From NCBI GenBank assembly GCA_036873755.1, contig JAVTVY010045371.1, positions 1 to 64,000 on the forward strand: a DNA stretch of 64,000 nt, in the 5' to 3' direction. Shown here piece by piece: positions 34,320 through 46,689 of the stretch; the first letter of the stretch is position 1; each line of letters starts with the position of its first letter. A program made the translations under genes and the position numbers. This DNA is from Hanleya hanleyi (taxonomy: Eukaryota > Mollusca > Polyplacophora > Lepidopleurida > Hanleyidae). A model generated the notes under the pieces. The model saw only the letters and a program-made list of their open reading frames with translations. It was not told the origin of the DNA and made no database searches.

Positions 34320-34610
34320 AATACCAACGCTTACAAAGTGTTGAATCCCAACACTTGCAAAGTGCTGAAAGTCAACATTTACCAAATGTTAAATATGGAC
34401 ACAAATCCAACACTTACAAGTGTTAGTATTCAACATTTATAAAGGTTAGAAACGAGATCATAACACTTTTAAAATGTTGAAATCCAACACTTTACAAAGT
34501 GTTGAAACCAGCAACACTTTCGAAAGTGTTAAATTAACATTTACAAATGTTTTCCCTCCTCCACACTTATCAAAGTGTTGTATACAACACTTGAGTTTTA
34601 AGAGTGTAAC
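34320..34610. repeat. Mini-hairpin array, unit 2
   Basis: Counterpart of 30,120-30,400, ending GTTTTAAGAGTGTAA, the inverse of the start at 21,013. It includes a left hairpin (TTGAATCCCAACACTTGCAA region, about 34,341-34,367) missing from unit 1. Confidence 0.7.
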
Positions 34611-35648
34611 CCTAGCAGCAGATAATGCACATTTGTGACGACAACGATATATTACACTGGTGCAAAAGTAACAATCGCTTGCTGTCAGTTTCCGATATCG
34701 TGCTTCACAAATTCCACTTGGGACAGGATATTAATCGGCACATGAAGTATCTCCAGAGACATGACAAGTTGAAGAGGGGTGATGAAGAATAGCAGATTCG
34801 TTATAATAATCTGAACATTACAAACATTCCATAGAGCCTTGGCAAGCAACCCGCCTTATTGACACAAGCATGCCATTGTGGCTACACGAAAATATCGAAA
34901 ACCAAAATCTTCACCTGCCCATTCAAAGAACATATTGAGGTCATATTGGACAGTTCTAAAACTCACCGAAGATACCTGATCGATATCGTCAGCAAGCATC
35001 TTACAATTGGAGTTAATTTGGTAACTATCGCTATGGAGAAGGCCCTAATATTCCTATCGCGCTCCCTAGTGCCTTGCGATCAAGGCAGGAGTGGACAGCA
35101 ATTGCTGCGGATGTAGAGGGCGTTGGAGAGGTCATTTATTTCCCCTTCGTGAAATCCCTATAGAGTCGTCAAAGCCTTTAAGAGCCAGCCGTCGCCCATA
35201 GGAAATTTCGCTTCGAAATTACAGACTTGCAACGCCTTTCGCAGAACATGAAGATATTAAAATGTGTAAATATAAAATTCACGTCAACAATTTTGACGAT
35301 TGAGGAGTGAATCAGTGTCCGACTGGTTTATCAGCCATTTATACATCAGCGAATTAAGTATTGTACTGCTAGGACATCACAAGAAGGTTGGGCAAATGCA
35401 GTGTCTACACTTCATGGATATCTCCGACTCGGGAATGAAAGCCTCTCGTTGCATTAATGGTATACGGTTTCATAACACTTGTTTATACAAGCAAAACATT
35501 GAAAACATACATGTATAGGAATGCACATACAAGCTTTCCATGTCGTGTTGACAATGCAGATCTTTCACGATAGCCCAGATTGGGACTTCACTAAATCTGG
35601 AATGTTAATTGTATTTTATAACAAGTTGTGTATGGTTATTCTGGCATC

Positions 35649-35780
35649 ATGTGGTTCTCAGTACTAGTGTTGACATTTGTCTACCTTGAACAAGGATCGC
35701 AAAACATTGAGAAAAAAAAATGTGAATACAAATTGCCTTATGATAATGGCTGTTCACGGGGTCTCAAATGTATTGTGTAG
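35649..35780 (+). CDS. Short ORF with secretion-signal-like start, copy 2
   Basis: Identical to 31,442-31,573, within the tract of unit 2 that shows no difference from unit 1. Identity therefore reflects recent exchange or duplication and says nothing about selection. Confidence 0.35.
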   Translation: MWFSVLVLTFVYLEQGSQNIEKKKCEYKLPYDNGCSRGLKCIV

Positions 35781-36423
35781 GATCCATTGTCGAAAATGTA
35801 TTTGAACGACATGTTATAACCGTAATACCAGCATTCGAATTTTGAGAAATTCAAAAGGGTCGACAATGGATGGAAGCATAGAACGGAGTAAAAAATTCCA
35901 GACTTGATGACATGTATTTACAGGTTTCAGTTGATTAGGCTACTTCAGACACTTCAGGGAAAACTCGAATTTGAACTCGGATTAGCCGTGATTCGATTGT
36001 GTACGCTGGTTTGAAAGCCATGAACCGTTACGATCTGCGAACCGATATAATGTTTCTGCCCCCGCACGGTAAGCATATGGTTCATAATGCGTCTGAAGTC
36101 AATGATATATTAAACTCACACAAAAGGTGACACTGGCTCCGTGTCGATATCCGATGTTGTGCTTGGGAGATTCACTTCGTACGAGATTTTATTTTGCAGA
36201 TGAAGTGTCTCCAAGGACACGACAGGTTGAAGAGGGGTAATTATCAACGTTCAATAATAACCCAAATCTCGTCGCTGTTTAATAGTATTCGTGGCAGGAG
36301 TAGCATGCTTTTCTGGTGTGCTACATGTGATTTCGAGTCCATTCCAGTCACATACATAGTTTCGTTATCCATTTGACTAATAATATGAATGTGTTAGTCA
36401 AGTTTAACAAAATAGCTGCATTG

Positions 36424-36444
36424 ACGACGTCACCGTGACGTCGT
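36424..36444. promoter_or_regulatory. Perfect CRE-like dyad
   Basis: ACGACGTCAC-C-GTGACGTCGT is a 10-bp perfect inverted repeat around one base and contains two TGACGTC half-dyads (bZIP/CREB-type). It lies 128 bp past the tandem duplication. No adjacent gene is identified. Confidence 0.4.
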
Positions 36445-39400
36445 TTCACGGCTTACCTTGCCCGACGTTTTGCCAATAAAATTATTTTGACATTTTATTG
36501 AACAAACAAATTACAATACAATATAATCTTAATTTCAGGTACTTGGAGAAGTTCTGTTCCCCGTCTCCAGCCAGATAGGGTTAATCTGTTTCCCAGTAAT
36601 TAACCCATTTATCTGGTTCTCCCTCGGATCCAACCAGGGAATGGATCAATGATGGATAATGTCACAGGTCTTTCTTATCAGGTCATTCCTCTACCATATT
36701 CTTTTTGGGGCAAGTCTACCAGCCGACCAGATTTCCGTGTTTGTACGTGTGTGGGGTTTTTTTCTCAAGGACTTAGTATCCATGTCCAAAGAAAGAAAGC
36801 GTGTTCTTTTTATTTTCTAGCGAGAGCCAGCATAATGGACAGCAGCTGCCCGTAAATGTCCAATCTAACGTCTATATAATGCAATATTTCTTCAACACGA
36901 TTACCGTCTCTATTATCTTCTTTAAATCTGGTCTGTATTATTGCTTCTTGGTTTTGCTTATTTTCCATATATGCATATTCCCTTTCCCTCATAACGAAAG
37001 TACTGTTTTCATCCAACACTATTACCATCTACTTGCCATCAGGCATGAAATAATCAAAAATAATAAACACAAGCTAGTTTCTTCCAGGAGAGTGAAATCA
37101 ATGTACTATCGATATATCACTTTAACAGATGGAATCCCAAGGTTAGCAATTGCACTTACGACAGAGAAAGCCATTAGCATGTTTGTTAAGATAAGCAAAT
37201 TGAAACCTTGAAAATACAATATTGCAAATTCGAGCCTAATCCTCATGTCTTGTTGAGAGTAGAGCTATTTTGCGGTAGTCCAAGCAGATAAAAATGAGTA
37301 CGACGCGGCTATGGAAATATGTAATCTAAAATTAAATTGTAACAAGGTCTGTATACGTAGATTCCTTGGGGCTTCATGTGGCTCTCATTGTTGGCATACG
37401 TTTACTTTGAACAATGATCGGAAAATAGCGAAAACAAATTACCGATACCGCTCTCGGGCAATTGCAAATGGAACATTAGCAAAGCGGAAAATGGTCATTT
37501 CAATCAATACGTATGGAATATGTAAGTTGCCCTTTCGCGTTTACGTCTATACTTATGATATGAAATGCAATAAATTAGCTTTTCATAGATGTTGTTATAC
37601 ACAGTATCGTTATGGATGCCGCGGGAGTCAATGTTTGCTGGGCAATTTGTCAGCCTATCAATCGGTGTTTAATGTTTGCTTTACGGGGAACTCCGCATCG
37701 CCACGTTACGTACAAGCGAACGGCGTTTTTGTAATAATTCGAGTAGGTTTTAATGGCTTCTTCGTATGGAAACGATGTTCCAGTAGAGTTGAATCAATTT
37801 CGTCAGGACACATCACATGCTCTTTGAAGTGAAGTAATGGGGCGAGGTAGCAAAACGTGTGCTCAAAATCACAAGCCCGATGGGATTCAGATATAGTTTC
37901 ATTGCAACGCCACAAGGGATGGTGTTTTATAATATGCCCTATATTTCCCCTTTCTAACCATCTCGCATGTAGGTCCTTTCTTTTTCAATTTGTGAAATGA
38001 CACTGGTAACTCGCTAGGTTTTTGCTCGAGGTGTTTCCTTTCTGGAGATGAATACGTATAATTAAGATAACAAGTAAAGCATATTATGAAAACATAGGAG
38101 GAACAGAAATGAATGTGATACTATTCGGAATCCATTTTCACCCTCCCCCCACCCCATCCCTTGGGAACTACACTCACCTTTGTCGAAGTAACTTGACACA
38201 AATATCCAGAGAAAAATATAGTTAACTGAAGAATGGGTGGCCACGGTTGAGTCGCAACTCCAGAAATGAATCATCTTCGAGTCTTCGCTGCTCCGCTCGA
38301 GTCTGAATGGGAATTCCTAGTCGAGGAAATCACTTTGTTAGAAGCCTCGTCAGTTGACACATGGTCGTCAATGAAGACTTGTAAAGAATAAAAGGTATCC
38401 GACCAGTAGACATTGGAGGTCTGTCAGGTTAACCCGATTGCTTCGAAGAGATCGTTGGAAGACGTCGATGTTTAGCACCGTGGATACATAGCATCTGGGT
38501 AAGAAGCACGTGTGTTATTTGCCATATGCCGCCAAGTATCAAGCAAATTTGCTCTCAACGGCAACGGAGTCAATATAATCCATCTACCGTTCAACATAAA
38601 CATGGAAGAGAGGAAGGGGATTGAAGTGAATGAAGCGGCAAATCAATTATTTCCATTTTTACAAGGACGTGACAACCGGTTTATACGACAGAGACTCTAA
38701 TTCTTTGATAAATACTCGGTATGAACTACCATTTGGAAGGGCCATCAAATCCAGTGCCAAGGTACACTGGCCTGGTTGAACTCCTGCGAACTCGCCAGCC
38801 AAATGGACCTTGTCTGGAGTGCACGGCCTGTCTGTAAGTGGAGAGACTGGACATACAATCGATCCACTCCGCGTGAGTCTCTAAACAGGCCCCCAAAACC
38901 AGAAGTAATAAACGTATTCTATCAGTAACTAATCTCTTTAACTTGAAGAAGTCTGGCCGTACCGTATTTCTCGTACTCAAAGGAATCGTCCCTATTCCTT
39001 GTCATACCGTCCTTGGGAATCAATCCAAACGTACGCGATACTTTGACACCCTCCGAGAAACGGCACAATATTTATTCCGTATATAAATGTCATGTATTGA
39101 ACTAGCTATACCCGATGCTCAATAGTCCGTTATCTGATAAATGAGCCTATGCGCGAAATTTGTATAATATCAAAGCTAAGTGTCAATTAATAAATAGCCA
39201 GTGGTGCTGTGATATGCAGACTTCATGGACATCAAAGGATTTGGTGTCAAATGAGCCAGCGGTTTAATGGACTCTATAAAACGGGGTGTGTAATAAAATT
39301 CCTCTTGCACACGCTATGCGATGGGTTCAAAGCATTGAAAAGGTATTTGCTGTATTTGTGGTTGCATATGCATTACTAAATTGTGTATATTGAAATACGC

Positions 39401-42400
39401 TGATGAAACGTCCGCACCAATGTTCACCAGAATATTTGTTTAAGGGATTGCTTTCATGCGCGAAAATATAACACGTATCTGGTCGAACCATTTTCTGCAA
39501 TAGATGCACCATACAAATTGGTATACTATTTAAAATAAATTTGTCGCCAGTTTGACACAGGGCAAGTTACTGTACAAATGGAAGCGAATCAAGAATAATT
39601 AGCAACTATCATCTTAATACCCGCGATCTTCATGCTACGCTTGGCCTAATATAATCCGATGCGAAATTCGATATTTCATTCAATGCAGAGCCGCATAATT
39701 CCATCGGTTTGCTAATCTAAACCTTATCAGAATATTTGTCTCTGATATTTGAGTATTTCCAATGCCCTTAACAGAGAACGATGTCGACTTGTGGTCTTTG
39801 CGAGAAGTAAAAAAAAAATAATAGAGTTTTCAATCTGACTATTATCGACACTGGTCTGAGCTTATTGGGATTTGTCGACAAGCTTAGAAATCACATGTCA
39901 AATTCCATACATTCTTTGCCTTCAACCACGTCAACCAAGTCGAAATGCCCGCGAATTTCATCACGGATATGTCATTTCTGACTTCTGGTGTTATTTGTCT
40001 TCCTGCTATTTCATCGCAGTGGGTTATCTATGTGTCGGATGGATAAGATGTGTTAACGTCTGTTCCATTGATCGATATTGGGGTGCTTGTGTTTGTTTGA
40101 TAGTACACGTACGAGGACCTCAACGATTCAAGCGTAATATTAATATTTTTGAATCTACATGATGACCGACGTTCATTATACTGAACGACGCTAGACAAGG
40201 GTTTCGACATGTGAGCATGAATACTTTTAAGCAATGTGTTTTATTGAATATAGTTAGTCATGATACAGTTTTAGGCTGTTTCTTCTCAAAATTAAACGAG
40301 CGATAGCATTAGAATGACGGAAACACCTTTCATTTCTGGTCGAATCACTTTTGTACCATAATATATTTGACCATATGCTTCTTCTTTGTCGACCCTTCAG
40401 CCTTCGTGGGAGAACAGTCAATCGAATTCAAATTTAGTTTCTTATTATTGGTAATATTTTTGAAGTTACAGTCGCTCGTGTTGGGCGAATTCAAAATAGC
40501 TGTCAACGGAGGTCAACTAAATTGCCAGTTTTTGCTATGTTTTCCGTTTAATTTTGAAGATCTTGTAATAATAATGAACTTTCTTTATCCTCGGTAGCCA
40601 GTTTGTCTATAAGCCAATCTTCCACTGGGCCGAGCACATTCATACGCAGATATATCTCTCACAATCATACATCTGGTTTGCCCCATGTAAGGTCATTTCA
40701 AAATTGCGATCTGGCTATTATTATCTTATTAATGCAACATTGCAAATATATCAAAATCTGCTTATGGTTACATTTTAGTCAGTTTAGTTTAATCCAGTGT
40801 GCAGGAATGAGATATAGCACGGGCTATTTTACCATCCTCATTTCGGTGACCGATTTTACTCAAACTATGAATTTGTCAAAGTCGAGCTTTTCCTCAGGTT
40901 AGCTTATACTTCAGGCCTATGCCAGTCTTTTCACATGATTCTTCGCGCAAACTGATGTTTACGAGAGGAAATATCTCAAATATAGTTTAGAACGCCAAAC
41001 ATTCAAACTTGAGACTCATCTTGAATGTAATGGCGCTTTGGTCAGGGGATATTACATACATTAACCTAAACCCAATAAGCAATGACCAGAGGAAGCCTAA
41101 TTCTGATATTAGTGCATCTAGAACACGTTAGAAAAGGTAACTGTAAACGACGAGGGATAATTCGATGCTGGTTTGATAAATGTATACCGTATGTAGATAC
41201 CTTAATGCAGTGCATAAAATGATGAAAAGTATACAAATATACATATAGATGAATCTCTTATGGTTACCATTTATGATTATCTTCAAGATTAGGGTTGTGG
41301 GTGTTGTTTGGGTGACTGTATGAAACACATTTACAGATTTATCACCTATGTTTTATAACCAACGTTCAGTGACCTTCAACATTTGCAAGTATGAAATGTT
41401 TTAAGTCTTTCTTCACGTAGAGCAATATGACAAGAGCATTATAGGCAACTTGGCTTTTTAAAACATTTTTTATGACCTCAAATTTCCCTTCTTGCTTACT
41501 TTTTTCAAATAATTTTTGTATTATCATTCCTGCTAACACAAAACTCATCTGGGCTTGGTATCAGATACATAAAATACTGACTGAAGCAATCATGACCAAA
41601 TACACTGTTTATGAACAATCATCTTTAAATATCTTTCATCATTGTTTACCAAAAGTGCATTCCAAGACTTTCAATTAGAAAACTATCTGACCTTCATACA
41701 AGGCAAAAAGACGATGTGTTCGCTATCAGAGGTACTTATGCAGTTACATTGTGCTTGTCTTGGCCGCCGTATTGAATGTAGTGATTTGCCGTCCGGCCGA
41801 TTTCTATTGATTTTATGTCAGGCCACGCTTTAAGCCGGACGTTCATTCACAAATGTCCCTTTTAGTATATCTTGAGACCCCTTTTGTCCTTTGACAGCAT
41901 CATTACTGGAAACTCAGTCCACAAACGAGGCAGACCCCAGGACAAAAAGAGCAAAATGAATCTGCCAGATTCATCTAAATCGGGTACCCACCTCGTCTCT
42001 GATATTTTGCCAGTTTTCTACTTGGCTATATTTGAAGAATTAATCAAACCAAATATTACTGAAATCACCGCAGTGGGACAACGCAGTGCGAGGCAATGGT
42101 TGAGGCCAGATATTCCTTGACCGTGTTTTCTATAGCCCATTATTCTATTGAGAGTCTGAAAACTACAGCAGGATTTCTGACTCTTTCTTTCTCTGTGCCC
42201 CCCTCTCTCTCTCCGTCATATGAATATGCTAGTATACGATCGCTCAATAATGCATGTGCTTCCTGTGCAAATGAAAAAAAAACTGCTTTCAATAATAGAT
42301 GAGCTGGTCTAGAGTTTTATTTTTTCTTATTTTCCGTTAAAATATTCAATAAGTAAATGTTCACCGGGCCAGTTGGGTTGAAGAGGAGTTACTCAATTCC

Positions 42401-42934
42401 ATGGGCTATGACAACTTAATTAAACCTGTAAATTGGCTTTGTGACAACAAGCATAGCGCTTTTCATGAATGTGTTGAACACATAAAGAAGTCATACAATT
42501 TTTATAATAATGACCCGAGAAACCATAGCCTGACGAACTATCCTTGAATTATTAACAACAATATTTATCTTTACAATGTCACATAATCAATATCACTATA
42601 TTTCGAACCAACATATACTGTCAAAACAGAAGTGTCCAATGCACTACATAGCGTGCAAAACGATTAATATTTTACGACTCATAATTGTAGGTTCAGTTAG
42701 CTAGTTTGTCTTGCTCGTACAATGCTATCCGTTTTCTGATTGAATTGCCAGTCCATTAAGGCAAACCACCAGCTAAAACAGAATTGCATCTTACGGATAT
42801 CAATGAACCCCCACAGAAACTCTGCGATTGACTGGGATTTTCCTCAAATTTAACAAGCCAATGAACCTATCGCATTTCTGTTTTTCCATTTGAATTGACC
42901 AATCACGTGTTTTAATTTTATCTGGTCTGGGCTA
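36445..42934. other. No confident gene in a 6.5-kb stretch
   Basis: ORFs of 136 (36,801-37,211) and 173 codons (37,311-37,832) lack motifs. The second overlaps about 37,300-37,440, which resembles 31,395-31,530. An 82-codon ORF at 41,872-42,120 contains a KRGRP stretch but no recognised domain. The 62-codon ORF 38,512-38,700 is also unassigned. No satellites or SINEs seen. Confidence 0.35.
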
Positions 42935-43384
42935 TTTGGAACCTGTCCAAGACAGCCCCCTAACTATTTTTTTTGTCCATGAGCTAGTGGGCTGAAACTT
43001 ACCACACGGTATGATCCTTGAATGAAGCTCTACAAGAAAATGAGTTTTTTTTATTTATATTTTCTTCGCAAAACTGCATGATCAGTTAGTAAATAATAAT
43101 GCGAATTGAAATAAAATAGTTTTTGTCCACTTTTCCTCGCAGAAAACCCCCAGGAATTTTTAATATAATGGCGAAAACAAAACATTTCTGGTACCCGAAA
43201 TGGCCGCCATTTTGAGTTTAACCTTGATCCTCTCCTCGGGAGTTATACAAATAGACTCAAAATGGCCCCAGTACGATAAGTTAATAAGTCACGGAGTTTT
43301 AGATCTCTTTCATTGTACTTTCGAAGATAGATTAAAAAGTTTGATAGGGGGGTCCATAACGTCCCCCAGGTCTGATAGGGTTAA
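42935..43384 (-). mobile_element. MITE-like dispersed repeat, copy c (inverted)
   Basis: Reverse complement of the 10,530/13,422 family: starts ACCTGTCCAAGACAGCC, has GGGCTGAAACTTACCACAC, GAAATGGCCGCCATTTTGAG and ends GTCTGATAGGGTTAA. The TGACGTCA-bearing middle is deleted in this copy. Confidence 0.6.
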
Positions 43385-44394
43385 ACTGGAAGATATCTCG
43401 CGATGCACTATTGTTTCCACGTGATGAGCTTTCTCAAAAATGGACCTGTACAATATTGATATACTATGCATGGTATATCACCAGGCACGCATTGTACATT
43501 GGACCTTGTGTTCAACACTGTACTTTCAGATAAAGTTTAATGCGTGTGAATTTTCAAAAATATCGTAAATACAGCATCTTCGTAATGAGTCTGATTAACA
43601 GTTCCCTTCGGAAGGCCAAGGGTCGAGGAAATGTTGTTATTATACCGAATGTTATATCTCCTCGTGATCATATTGCAGTGGCTGGTCAAGACAACTGAAG
43701 CTGCGGGGAATATTTTTCACATAATCCAGTTGCTGACAGAGCGGATTTGTGGATGTTATAACTATTGATGAGAAAGCATTCAGCGATGTAATATAAATCT
43801 CAAAAGAGAACAAATTCATCACTAAGCATGCTAAGCGAGGTAACATTCTGAGAAAACTATTTGCGATTTCCAGACAGCATCGGCTAGTCAGTGATAAATA
43901 AAACATTCATCAAGATCAATCGAAGATGGCTACCATGAATGATTCTAGGTTCTTGATGCTTACCTTCCGTCTTTCTTGCAAAAAGCGCAAATAACAAATT
44001 TATTGTGCCTATCGCGATGATTCTGTATCATATTCATACGTCTTTGACGGAAAGACAGGTGTTCGAATTGTCTTGACATTTTGTGGAAGGATTGGACCAC
44101 AGTTCAGTTTCATGTCTCTTGTCGCAGTTTTAAACTTTGGCATACAGACTCTGGATATGTAGGCCTAACTCTTTTTGACTTTTCAAATTTTGACCTCGTT
44201 TCCAAGTCATCAATGCGCGAGTCAAAAGGGGTTCATTTATTCACATTACCTTAGAACAAAATAGTTGAAACCACAAAAAATGTTTTAAGACGAAAGTTGG
44301 AATAATGATTTCTGATCTAATGAATTAACCCGGAATTCTAATTCTAACCCGGCTTCTGATCTAATGAATTAACCCGAAGTCTAATGAATTAATC
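43385..44394. other. No gene recognised
   Basis: An 84-codon minus ORF (43,652-43,906) has no motif. Short repeats of CTAATGAATTAACCC occur at 44,320-44,395, just before the Penelope tail. Confidence 0.4.
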
Positions 44395-44766
44395 CCGCTT
44401 AACCCGGGGCTAGGGGCCGTATGAACCTATGTACGTCAAGGTCCTCACGGTGCTCATATGAACAGGCACAATCAGAGCGTGACTGAGATACATCATTCTC
44501 TAGATGACGACTGTACAACGATTATTATGGATTAAAAATACTGATCAGCGATACGGATTTTATGTTTTTGGAACATCATGATGTCTTGTCGGCATCATTG
44601 AAAACTGTTGACCGCTTCCCTCTTGCAGGAAATTATCCTATGTTTATGTATACTATGATTGTCTTTTTGAAGTTGGTGCTAATAGTGTTATATGGAATAT
44701 GGAATAGGTCTTTGGATTATGGACGCGAATATTCTTTAATGGACGACGGCTGAATTATGAATGACG
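44395..44766 (+). mobile_element. Penelope-type 3'-tail copy, 5'-truncated
   Basis: Reverse-complement match to 1,251-1,620 over its whole length, starting CCGCTTAACCCGGGGCTAGG and ending GAATTATGAATGACGG. No RT remains. Severe 5' truncation fits reverse-transcription-based insertion. The 63-codon ORF inside is incidental. Confidence 0.75.
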
Positions 44767-44861
44767 GACTAGACGCTTATAATTATTACCTGATCAAAAG
44801 TCAAGAAATTGTTCAAATTAAATTCTAATAAATCCATGTCTCCATCCATAACACGAAGATT

Positions 44862-45235
44862 ATTAACCCTACATGACCTGGGCAAGCTTTCCTGTGTATT
44901 TTCTCACTCCTTGTTCTAGGAACTGAAACTTCCCACAATATATAAGCAAAGATGGCCTGTTTGATGTCGTCAAAGTGATGTCATATTCTAAAAATACATT
45001 GTTAGTAGATTTTCAGCCAGATTTCCGTTCTTTTCGTGACAATATTTAAAAAAAATGGAAATAATTATTTCATATAAAGTACAATCATTTTGAGCAATTT
45101 TATACGTAAAAAGATAGAAAGGTAAAAAAAAAAAAAATGAAGAAACACGACGAAAACGTAACTTTTCAGACACCCTCATGGTCGCCATTTTGAATGTATA
45201 CATGTTGGCATTATGCCCCTCCCTACTAAAAATTG
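44862..45235 (-). mobile_element. MITE-like dispersed repeat, copy d (inverted)
   Basis: Starts TTAACCCTACATGACCTGGG. It contains GAACTGAAACTTCCCACAAT, GATGGCCTG and TGGTCGCCATTTTGAATG, the inverted landmark order of the family. It abuts copy e. Confidence 0.5.
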
Positions 45236-45712
45236 TACACTACCTGCAAAAAGCAAAAAACAAAATTAAGAGATGACTCTTTGCTAGTTCGGTTTATTGG
45301 TATATTGAAAATGGTGTGCATGAAGGTGTGACTGTAAAGGACGTTTTGTCGTTATTCTTCTTTTTGTTTTGCCGTTTTTGTATTAAAGTTCCAAAAAATC
45401 ATTTTTTGGTGTACATCAGATAATTTTTACTATTTTATATGTAATTTTTCTAAAGAGAAAATACATGCAGCAGAAAAAAATGCGAAAATCTGACCAAAAT
45501 AACCGACTAAAAAGTCTTTTTAGCATATGTCGACACTGTGACGTCAAAAATTTGGTCATATTGGACATTGTGTTACTTTTTCTGGTAGAGCTTCACAGTG
45601 AGGTATATTATGGAAAGTTTCAGCCCCCTAGGCAAAGGGGAAGAAAAATAACCAGGGAGCTTGGGAGTGGAGGCGAAAAGGACCCCTCTCTATATGCAGG
45701 TCCCTCAAATCT
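45236..45712 (+). mobile_element. MITE-like dispersed repeat, copy e
   Basis: Contains GCGAAAATCTGACCAAAA, GTGACGTCAAAAA, TTTCTGGTAGAGCTTC and TTTCAGCCCCCTAGGC, as in copies a and b, and ends near GGTCCCTC. With copy d it forms a divergent pair. Confidence 0.5.
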
Positions 45713-45984
45713 CCCAAGCCAATTATATGAATAGGAGAGTACTTATCATCATTTCCTTTGTATGTACCAGTGAGGAATCAGTCGTTCAATCCCCAGGTGT
45801 TTTAATTCCCCATAACATATTGGAATATCCAAACGATATCATTTTCATCTCAATGTTCGTCAGAGTAACCAAAATATGATATATCTATATCTCGCTAATT
45901 TCGTGTTGATTCATTTACACTTGTACATATATCGCTATAAGACGTTTGACTATCATTGTGCCATCTTTATTGATTATTCCTCTG

Positions 45985-45992
45985 TATATAAG
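45985..45992 (+). promoter_or_regulatory. TATA-box-like TATATAAG
   Basis: Followed 51-59 bp later by AATAAATAAATGAAAT and 118 bp later by the ATG of a 46,103 open frame. It could be a promoter or part of a degenerate LTR (a TATA then AATAAA arrangement). Confidence 0.25.
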
Positions 45993-46102
45993 AGAACAAG
46001 TGATAGGTGAAAGCCTGTTGTCTAAGTGTTCCTGTATAAACAAATAAATAAATGAAATTTGCACAGTGCAGTGATCGTCTGTAGCTTCCCGTTCTACAAT
46101 GT

Positions 46103-46286
46103 ATGCCGGTGCAGTATACGGTCGATCGACGCTATGGTCAATACACTATAACTGATGTGATAAAACATGACATATTGGCGTTAATTCGAGCCGGGTTGGT
46201 ATTTGAGTGCGTGATAGGACTAGAAGTGGCTCTATTTACGGCGGCCCTTTGGATCCGAGCTGGAGGAATACATTCATTTGCCATCG
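46103..46286 (+). CDS. Candidate first exon with a membrane-like segment
   Basis: ATG-led open frame: MPVQYTVDRRYGQYT, then a hydrophobic stretch VFECVIGLEVALFTAALWI (about residues 33-51), ending at a CATCG|GTGCGT donor (46,287). It is richer in CpG than its flanks. A TATA-like box lies 118 bp upstream. The product is not recognised, and chance is a real possibility. Confidence 0.25.
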
Positions 46287-46689
46287 GTGCGTAAAATAAT
46301 TATCCATACTCGTACCCGAAATCAGATTCGTATTAGGACAATACGACGACGCCTGTGCAATAACCAAACCGCTTATACGTCTGACTAGTCGTTCATTACC
46401 TGTCTAGAAGCACGGTAACACACCCGAGCTACTTATATCGTGAACCGAGTCAGGGGTGAACGGAATCTCTGTCGTAGGAACTTTAGACCGACTCCCATTG
46501 TTTGTTTCGTAGGAGAGACTATTATTCTTAATTCGTTAGCGTTAGGAAAACACGTCTTAGCTGAGATAAAAGATACATGTAGACTGAAATTCCCTACAGA
46601 CTACCTGGAAAAACCCGGCAGTTTGAGATGAGCACGAACTACTCATTAAGGTGCAGAAATGGTTATTATTGTCTCGCATGCTATTTAGC

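Larger units (their letters stand above)
32090..36296 (+). repeat. 4.2-kb tandem duplication, unit 2
   Basis: A direct copy of 28,080-32,089 that begins at the base after unit 1 ends and stops at TTCGTGGCA (36,296), after which the sequence becomes unique. The extra length is mostly a 177-bp MITE insertion (33,608-33,784 including one target copy). Contents parallel unit 1. Confidence 0.9.

Noticed and set aside
37311..37832. 173-codon ORF as a host gene
   Set aside because: No motif, no codon or splice support, and part of it aligns to non-coding sequence of the tandem duplication.
41872..42120. 82-codon ORF with KRGRP as an AT-hook or transposase exon
   Set aside because: One basic patch is not enough; no DDE or zinc-finger motif and no clear splice sites.
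45900..46100. Solo LTR
   Set aside because: TATA and AATAAA order is suggestive, but no TG...CA ends, no target duplication and no second copy in the window.
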